10,049 nt of DNA from an uncultured Oscillospiraceae bacterium. GTDB taxonomy: Bacteria; Bacillota; Clostridia; Oscillospirales; Oscillospiraceae. Below, one piece after another: positions 5,342 through 10,049 of this stretch. The position numbers and the translations under genes are program-made. The DNA is taken from the NCBI GenBank assembly GCA_910584395.1, contig CAJUAS010000032.1, forward strand, positions 7,588 through 17,636. Direction: 5' to 3'. The notes beneath the pieces are model-generated. The model searched no databases. It was not told the origin of the DNA and was given only the letters and a program-made list of their open reading frames with translations. How positions within the stretch are numbered: the first letter of the stretch is position 1; each line of letters opens with the position of its first letter.

Positions 5342-6430
5342 ATGAAGATTTTGATCCTGACAGGGAAATTCAACATGGGTCACTGGTCGGTGGCCCAGTC
5401 GCTGAAACAGGAGTTGCTTTTGTCCGGCCACGATGATATAGTGGAGGTCGAGGACGTGGTGACCTACGCCGTCCCCGGCATGGATCGGGCGGTATATAAG
5501 CTCTTTCAGGTGTTTGTCACTTGCACGCCGGGACTGTACAACGTCTTTTACCGCCTGACGGAGAAGGGGACGGGCGACCTGCTGCCGGTACACGCCCGGC
5601 CCTTTTTACAGGGCACGGAGGAGCTGCTGGCGGAGCGCCGCCCCGACGTGGTCATCGCCACCCATCCCCTGTGCGCCCAGCTGGTGGCCCGGTGCAAGAA
5701 GCGGGGGAGCTACGGCGGCGTGCTCCTTACCTGCGTCACCGATATCACCGGCCACGGCGAATGGCTGTGCAAGGAGTGCGACGGCTATCTGGTGGGGGCG
5801 GAGGCTGTGCGGGACGCCTTTGTGGCGCGGGGGGTAGACCCTTCCCATATCGCCGTCACAGGTATCCCGGTGCGCCGGGAGTTCAAAGAACCCGCCCCCT
5901 GCGCCGCCGGCGGGGAAAAGCGGCTGCTCATCATGGGCGGCGGGCAAGGGCTGCTGCCCCGGGACGACGATTTCTACGCCGCCTTGAACGCCCTGCCCAA
6001 CGTAAAGACCACCCTCATCACCGGGGGCAACCGCAGGCTGTTTGAACGGCTGGCGGGGAAGTACCCCAACATCCGGGTGCTGGGCTACACCCCGGAGGTC
6101 TACGCCTATATGCGCCGCAGCGATCTGGTGCTCTCCAAGCCCGGCGGCGCGACGACCTTTGAAGCCATCTTTTCCGCCACCCCCATGCTGGCTTGGGAGC
6201 CCTTCTGGGAACAGGAGCGGCGCAACGCGGCCTTTTTGGTGCGCGAGGGCATGGGCCGCGTGGCGGGGAAGGAGAAGGAAGAGTGTCTGGCCGCGCTGAA
6301 AGACCTGCTGACCGACCCTGCCGCCCTGTCCGGGATGCGCGAGCGCATGAAAGCTCTGCGGGCGCGGCTGGACGACAGGGGGCTGGAGGAATTGATGGGC
6401 CAACTGACCGAGGAGCGGATGTATGCTTAA
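5342..6430 (+). CDS. GT28 / MGDG-synthase-like processive glycosyltransferase (362 aa)
   Basis: A probable cytoplasmic-face membrane-associated GT-B glycosyltransferase adding sugar from a UDP-donor to diacylglycerol or a related lipid, like UgtP in Bacillus; the exact sugar and acceptor are not readable. Residues 1-170 resemble the MGDG-synthase N-terminal acceptor domain (MKILILTGKFNMGHWSVAQS, ATHPLC at 106-111, CVTDITGHGEW at 131-141). Residues about 190-360 are the donor-binding GT28 half, with a glycine-rich GGGQG loop (199-203), TLITGGN (224-230) and the diagnostic SKPGGATTFEA (265-275). Length fits the family (about 360-390). There is no signal peptide or clear membrane span. The last eight bases overlap the downstream flippase-like gene, implying translational coupling, so the likely product is a membrane glycolipid (lipoteichoic-acid-anchor type or free). 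An undecaprenyl-linked acceptor (MurG-like) is possible, but the N-domain favours the diacylglycerol group. Confidence 0.87.
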   Translation: MKILILTGKFNMGHWSVAQSLKQELLLSGHDDIVEVEDVVTYAVPGMDRAVYKLFQVFVTCTPGLYNVFYRLTEKGTGDLLPVHARPFLQGTEELLAERRPDVVIATHPLCAQLVARCKKRGSYGGVLLTCVTDITGHGEWLCKECDGYLVGAEAVRDAFVARGVDPSHIAVTGIPVRREFKEPAPCAAGGEKRLLIMGGGQGLLPRDDDFYAALNALPNVKTTLITGGNRRLFERLAGKYPNIRVLGYTPEVYAYMRRSDLVLSKPGGATTFEAIFSATPMLAWEPFWEQERRNAAFLVREGMGRVAGKEKEECLAALKDLLTDPAALSGMRERMKALRARLDDRGLEELMGQLTEERMYA

Positions 6431-7442
6431 AAAACGGGATCTCATCAGTATGGCGGTGATGGCCGCCATCATCTTCGTCACCTTTTGGCTGGTGCTGGGG
6501 GGCGGAAAAGCGGGGCAGGTCTGGGAGGCCGTGAAGCTGGCAAAGTGGCCGTGGCTGCTGCTGGGCGGCTTTTTGATGGTGTGCTATACGGGCATGGAGG
6601 GCTTGCAGAACAAGATCACCCTCGCCGCCATGGGGCACAAGCTCCCTTACCGCCACTGCGTCCAGTTTGCCGCCACCGGGTTCTATTTCAGCTCCATCAC
6701 CCCCTCCTCCACCGGAGGACAGCCCGCGCAGGTGTTTTATATGGCCCGCAGGGGGGTGAGCGCGGCCCACGGCACGCTGGTGATGCTCCTCTTTACCATC
6801 GGCTACCAGATCGTGGCGGTGGTGTGGGGGGTGGCGGCGTGCTTCCTTGCGCCGGAAGCCCCCGCATCGCTGGGGACGGGCCTTGGGGTGCTGCTGGGGT
6901 ACAGCCTGACCACCACGGCCCTGCTGACCGCGGGGATGATCTTCCTGCTGGTGCGGCCCAAGCCTGCGGAGCAGTTCTGCCGCTGGTGTCTGCGTCTGGG
7001 GGTGAAGCTCAAGGTCGTCCGCGACGTGCCCCGCGCGGAGGCTGGGCTGGAAAAGCAGCTCAAGGAATACCGCGGCGGGGCGGCGGTCATCCGAAGCCAG
7101 CCCCTTTTGGTGGGAAAACTGTTGGCGGCGGCAGCGGTGCAGCTGACGGTGCGCTATCTGATCCCTTGGACGGTATACCGCGCTCTGGGTCTGACGGACT
7201 GCTCCGTTCTGCGGCTGGTGAGCACCCAAGCGCTGGTGTATCTGGCGGTGAGCTGCGTGCCCATTCCGGGAACGGTGGGCGCGTCGGAAGGGGCCTTTTT
7301 AAGCGCGTATCAGGGGATCTTCGGCGGCGAGCTGGTGACGGCGGCCATGCTCCTGAGCCGCACGCTGGCCTTTTACCTGCCGGTGGTCGTCACCGGCATC
7401 TCCACTGCCGTCCTCCACCGTCAAACTGCAAAAACGTGTTGA
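6423..7442 (+). CDS. Flippase-like integral membrane protein, LPG-synthase TM / AglD family (339 aa)
   Basis: A polytopic membrane protein with about eight hydrophobic segments (near 9-26, 42-56, 80-95, 117-140, 151-177, 229-250, 264-281, 303-331). It carries two signatures of the UPF0104 / MprF N-terminal flippase-like family: TPSSTGGQPAQV (93-104) and PIPGTVGASEGAF (280-292). Members are thought to move polar or glycosylated lipids across the cytoplasmic membrane. It lacks the C-terminal aminoacyl-transferase domain of MprF, so lysyl-PG synthesis is not indicated. The ATG at 6423 lies within the end of the glycosyltransferase gene (8-nt overlap) and is served by GAGGAG at 6410-6415, 7 nt upstream. 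The tight coupling suggests it handles the lipid made by that enzyme; that is inference. Its stop codon lies within the -35 box of the uvrA promoter. Confidence 0.87.
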   Translation: MLKKRDLISMAVMAAIIFVTFWLVLGGGKAGQVWEAVKLAKWPWLLLGGFLMVCYTGMEGLQNKITLAAMGHKLPYRHCVQFAATGFYFSSITPSSTGGQPAQVFYMARRGVSAAHGTLVMLLFTIGYQIVAVVWGVAACFLAPEAPASLGTGLGVLLGYSLTTTALLTAGMIFLLVRPKPAEQFCRWCLRLGVKLKVVRDVPRAEAGLEKQLKEYRGGAAVIRSQPLLVGKLLAAAAVQLTVRYLIPWTVYRALGLTDCSVLRLVSTQALVYLAVSCVPIPGTVGASEGAFLSAYQGIFGGELVTAAMLLSRTLAFYLPVVVTGISTAVLHRQTAKTC

Positions 7443-7467
7443 CGGGATGGAACAAATGTGCTAAAAT
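7439..7467 (+). promoter_or_regulatory. Sigma-A promoter for uvrA
   Basis: TTGACG (7439-7444, five of six) and TAAAAT (7462-7467, five of six) are separated by exactly 17 nt. The start would be near 7474, about 49 nt before the uvrA ATG. The -35 overlaps the stop codon of the flippase gene and the -10 lies within the left arm of the terminator hairpin. Confidence 0.75.
7450..7461. promoter_or_regulatory. Candidate LexA/SOS box in the uvrA promoter
   Basis: GAACAAATGTGC matches the Gram-positive LexA (DinR) pattern GAAC-RNRY-GTTY at 11 of 12 positions; the only miss is the third base of the right half. It lies entirely in the 17-bp spacer, ending at the base before the -10, where a bound repressor would block RNA polymerase. 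uvrA is a classical SOS gene. Binding is inferred. Confidence 0.5.
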
Positions 7468-7502
7468 GGATTCGTTCACATTTTAGAACGAATCCATTTT
7501 TT
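7463..7502 (+). terminator. Rho-independent terminator of the glycosyltransferase-flippase operon
   Basis: Arms 7463-7477 and 7486-7500 pair perfectly (15 bp) around an 8-nt loop, and the right arm runs into TTTTTT (7497-7502). Read-through transcripts from upstream would fold it. Transcripts starting at the uvrA promoter (near 7474) lack most of the left arm and should escape it. Confidence 0.88.
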
Positions 7503-7522
7503 GCGATACGGGAGAAACGAAT

Positions 7523-10049
7523 ATGCTGGATCACATTTTCGTCAAGGGCGCGCGGGAAAATAACCTGAAAAACGTGGACGTGACCATCCCGAGGGACAAG
7601 CTGGTGGTCATCACCGGCCTTTCCGGCTCGGGGAAGTCCTCTCTGGCCTTCAACACCATTTACGCCGAGGGTCAGCGGCGGTATATGGAATCTTTGTCCT
7701 CCTACGCCCGGATGTTCATGGGCCAGATGGAGAAGCCGGACGTGGACTATATCGAGGGCCTTTCTCCCGCCATCGCCATCGACCAGAAAACCACCTCCAA
7801 AAACCCCCGGTCCACCGTGGGCACGGTGACGGAAATTTATGACTATCTCCGCCTGCTGTGGGCGCGCATCGGCACGCCCCACTGCCCCAAGTGCGGCAAG
7901 GAGATCCAGCAGCAGACGGTGGATCAGATCGTGGACCAGATCTTGGCGCTGCCCGAGGCCACCCGCATTCAGATCATGGCCCCGGTCATCCGGGGGAAAA
8001 AGGGCGAACACGCCAAGATCTTGGAGGACGCCCGGAAGTCGGGATACGTCCGGGTGCGGGTGGACGGCTCGCTTTATGAGCTGACCGAGGAGATCAAGCT
8101 GGACAAGAACAAGAAGCACAACATTGAGATCGTGGTGGACCGTCTGGTGGTGCGGGACGACATCCGCCGCCGGCTCACCGACTCCATCGAGACCGCCTCC
8201 GCTCTGGCGGGGGGACTGACGGTGGTGAACGTGGTGGGGGAGGACCGGGACATCTCCTTCTCCCAAAACTACGCCTGCGAGGACTGCGGCATCTCCATCG
8301 AAGAGTTGACCCCCCGTATGTTCTCCTTCAACAACCCCTTTGGGGCGTGTCCCACCTGCACGGGGCTGGGCTTTCAGCTCAAATGCGACCCCGATCTGGT
8401 CATCCCCGACAAAAAGAAGTCTCTTCTGGACGGGGCAATCGCCGCCTACGGCTGGAACAACGTCCGGGGGGACAGCATCGCGCGGATGTATTTTGACGCG
8501 CTGGCGAAGAAATACCATTTCAAGCTGGACGTTCCCGTGGAGGAGCTGCCGGAGGAAGTGGTGGACGTGATCCTCTACGGAACAAAAGGGGAGAAGCTGC
8601 GTCTGGAATACGAGCGGGCCAATGGCAAGGGGGTCTTGAACCAGCCCTTTGAGGGGATCATCCCCAATGTGGAGCGCCGCTATCGGGAGACCCAGTCGGA
8701 CGCCTCCAAGCGGGAGCTGGAGGAGCTGATGAGCCAGACTCCCTGCCCCGACTGCCACGGGCAGCGGCTCAAACCGGAATCGCTGGCGGTGACGGTGGGG
8801 GGGGAATCCATCTACCAGTTCACCACCCGGTCGGTGACCAAGGCGCTGGAATTTATGAATGACCTGACCCTGACCCCCACGCAGGAGATGATCGCCCATC
8901 AGATCTTGAAGGAGATCCGCTCCCGGCTGAGCTTTCTGCAGTCGGTGGGGCTTCAATACCTCACCCTCAGCCGTCAGGCGGGCACTCTCTCCGGCGGCGA
9001 GAGCCAGCGCATCCGTCTGGCCACCCAGATCGGTTCGTCCCTCATGGGGGTGCTGTATATTTTGGACGAGCCGTCCATCGGCCTCCACCAGCGGGACAAC
9101 GATATGCTGCTCAATACCATGAAGCACCTGAGAGACTTGGGCAACACCCTCTTAGTGGTGGAACATGACGAGGACACCATGCGTCAGGCGGACTATCTCA
9201 TCGACGTCGGCCCGGGCGCAGGGGTACACGGGGGACGCATCGTGGCCTGCGGTACGGCGGAGGAGGTCATGGCCACCTCCGGCTCGGTCACCGGCGACTA
9301 TCTGGCCAAGCGGCGGTGCATCCCTGTGCCGGCGGAGCGGCGCCGGGGCAACGGCCACCGTTTGGTGGTGCGCGAGCCGCGGGAAAACAACCTTCAGGGG
9401 ATGGATGTGGCGTTCCCGCTGGGGACGTTTATCGCCGTCACCGGCGTGTCCGGGTCGGGGAAATCCTCTCTGGTGAACGAAATTTTGTATAAGTCGCTGG
9501 CGGCCCAGCTCAACCGGGCCAAGACCAGAGCGGGCAGGCACGGGGGCATCGACGGGGTGGGGTATCTGGACAAGGTCATCAACATCGACCAGTCCCCCAT
9601 CGGCCGCTCCCCCCGCTCCAACCCCGCCACTTACACCGGGCTTTTCAACGACATCCGGGAGCTGTTTGCCGCCACCCAAGACGCCAAAAGCCGGGGCTAC
9701 GGCCCGGGGCGGTTCTCCTTCAACGTCCGGGGCGGGCGGTGCGAAGCCTGTCAGGGGGACGGCCTGTTGAAGATCGAGATGCACTTTCTGCCCGATATCT
9801 ACGTTCCCTGCGAGGTGTGCAAGGGCAAGCGGTACAACCGGGAGACCTTGGAGGTCAAGTATAAGGGCAAGAACATCTACGACGTGCTCAACATGACCGT
9901 GGACGAGGCGCTGCCCTTCTTTGAGAACCTCCCCAAGATCTGCAAGAAGCTGAAAACGCTGGCGGAGGTGGGGCTTTCCTATATCCGTCTGGGGCAGCCC
10001 TCCACCGAGCTGTCCGGCGGCGAGGCCCAGCGGGTGAAGCTGGCCACCG
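7523..10049 (+). CDS. uvrA: Excinuclease ABC subunit A (UvrA), 3' end beyond the window
   Basis: The ATPase that, with UvrB, scans DNA and recognises bulky lesions in nucleotide excision repair; cytoplasmic and dimeric. 842 codons are present of an expected roughly 940. Seen: Walker A of the first ABC module GLSGSGKSS (32-40); zinc module C252/C255 with C276/C279; accessory pairs C121/C124 and C408/C411; signature LSGGESQR (489-496); Walker B with ILDEP (513-517); second Walker A GVSGSGKSS (641-649); second zinc module C740/C743 and C763/C766, the same numbering as I recall for E. coli UvrA; second signature LSGGEAQR (830-837). The second Walker B and C-terminus are missing only because the window ends. 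Motifs at both ends are in one frame. The start ATG has a modest GGGAGA at 7510-7515, 7 nt upstream, and the protein begins in the family-typical way (DHIFVKGARENNLKN). It is not preceded by uvrB, unlike the Bacillus uvrBA pair. Confidence 0.97.
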   Translation, partial: MLDHIFVKGARENNLKNVDVTIPRDKLVVITGLSGSGKSSLAFNTIYAEGQRRYMESLSSYARMFMGQMEKPDVDYIEGLSPAIAIDQKTTSKNPRSTVGTVTEIYDYLRLLWARIGTPHCPKCGKEIQQQTVDQIVDQILALPEATRIQIMAPVIRGKKGEHAKILEDARKSGYVRVRVDGSLYELTEEIKLDKNKKHNIEIVVDRLVVRDDIRRRLTDSIETASALAGGLTVVNVVGEDRDISFSQNYACEDCGISIEELTPRMFSFNNPFGACPTCTGLGFQLKCDPDLVIPDKKKSLLDGAIAAYGWNNVRGDSIARMYFDALAKKYHFKLDVPVEELPEEVVDVILYGTKGEKLRLEYERANGKGVLNQPFEGIIPNVERRYRETQSDASKRELEELMSQTPCPDCHGQRLKPESLAVTVGGESIYQFTTRSVTKALEFMNDLTLTPTQEMIAHQILKEIRSRLSFLQSVGLQYLTLSRQAGTLSGGESQRIRLATQIGSSLMGVLYILDEPSIGLHQRDNDMLLNTMKHLRDLGNTLLVVEHDEDTMRQADYLIDVGPGAGVHGGRIVACGTAEEVMATSGSVTGDYLAKRRCIPVPAERRRGNGHRLVVREPRENNLQGMDVAFPLGTFIAVTGVSGSGKSSLVNEILYKSLAAQLNRAKTRAGRHGGIDGVGYLDKVINIDQSPIGRSPRSNPATYTGLFNDIRELFAATQDAKSRGYGPGRFSFNVRGGRCEACQGDGLLKIEMHFLPDIYVPCEVCKGKRYNRETLEVKYKGKNIYDVLNMTVDEALPFFENLPKICKKLKTLAEVGLSYIRLGQPSTELSGGEAQRVKLAT

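Noticed and set aside
6018..7229. Minus-strand ORF (403 codons) opposite the glycosyltransferase and flippase genes
   Set aside because: It spans two clearly coding plus-strand genes, its composition is repetitive Arg/Pro/His, and it has no start signal.
7474..7489. GTTC-N8-GAAC near the uvrA start as an SOS box
   Set aside because: The half-sites are in the wrong order and spacing for LexA (GAAC-N4-GTTC); they are explained by the terminator stem.
7421..9127. Long minus-strand ORF (568 codons) opposite uvrA
   Set aside because: The translation is His/Gly/Val-rich without recognisable domains, and the plus strand encodes complete UvrA motifs in one frame.
1..10049. Mobile elements, CRISPR arrays, tRNA/rRNA genes, attachment sites
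   Set aside because: No transposase or integrase motifs, no regularly spaced repeats, no tRNA-like cloverleaf or rRNA sequence noticed on reading either strand; all genes look like ordinary chromosomal genes.

Overview
The window looks like chromosomal DNA of a high-GC, endospore-forming member of the Clostridia, most likely an Oscillospiraceae-type gut anaerobe (Flavonifractor/Lawsonibacter-like). This rests on the two sporulation/germination genes (spoIIE-like, sleB), a small 2[4Fe-4S] ferredoxin, a DUF4358-type lipoprotein, strong Gram-positive Shine-Dalgarno sites before nearly every gene, and GC-rich codon use. The genus is inference. I see no mobile element, CRISPR array, tRNA or rRNA. 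Genes are tightly packed and no intergenic gap exceeds about 170 bases.

Layout: (1) 8-178 (-), a 56-aa ferredoxin, divergent from (2) 350-2209 (+), an Hsp100/Clp AAA+ unfoldase lacking the usual N-domain, followed by (3) 2257-2784 (+), a DUF4358-like lipoprotein. A perfect 19-bp hairpin terminator separates these from (4) 2845-4434 (-), a short SpoIIE-type PP2C phosphatase, and (5) 4517-5176 (-), a SleB-type spore cortex-lytic enzyme. Divergent from sleB is (6) 5342-6430 (+), a GT28/MGDG-synthase-like glycosyltransferase, overlapping by 8 nt (7) 6423-7442 (+), a polytopic flippase-like protein. Last is (8) 7523-10049 (+), the first 842 codons of uvrA, running off the window.

How they work together: genes 4 and 5 act at opposite ends of the spore cycle, SpoIIE in early forespore sigma-F activation and SleB in cortex hydrolysis at germination. 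Genes 6 and 7 look like a translationally coupled glycolipid synthesis and translocation pair. Genes 2 and 3 are probably co-transcribed, but their functional link is unknown. uvrA begins nucleotide excision repair.

No wholly new system is evident. The most informative signals are regulatory. The spoIIE-like gene has a promoter with a 21-bp spacer and an overlapping Spo0A-box-like site, the architecture I recall for Bacillus spoIIE. The uvrA promoter is nested inside the terminator of the upstream operon, with a LexA/SOS-box-like sequence between its -35 and -10. Two proteins have reduced architectures: a Clp unfoldase with no N-domain and a SpoIIE with a shortened membrane region.
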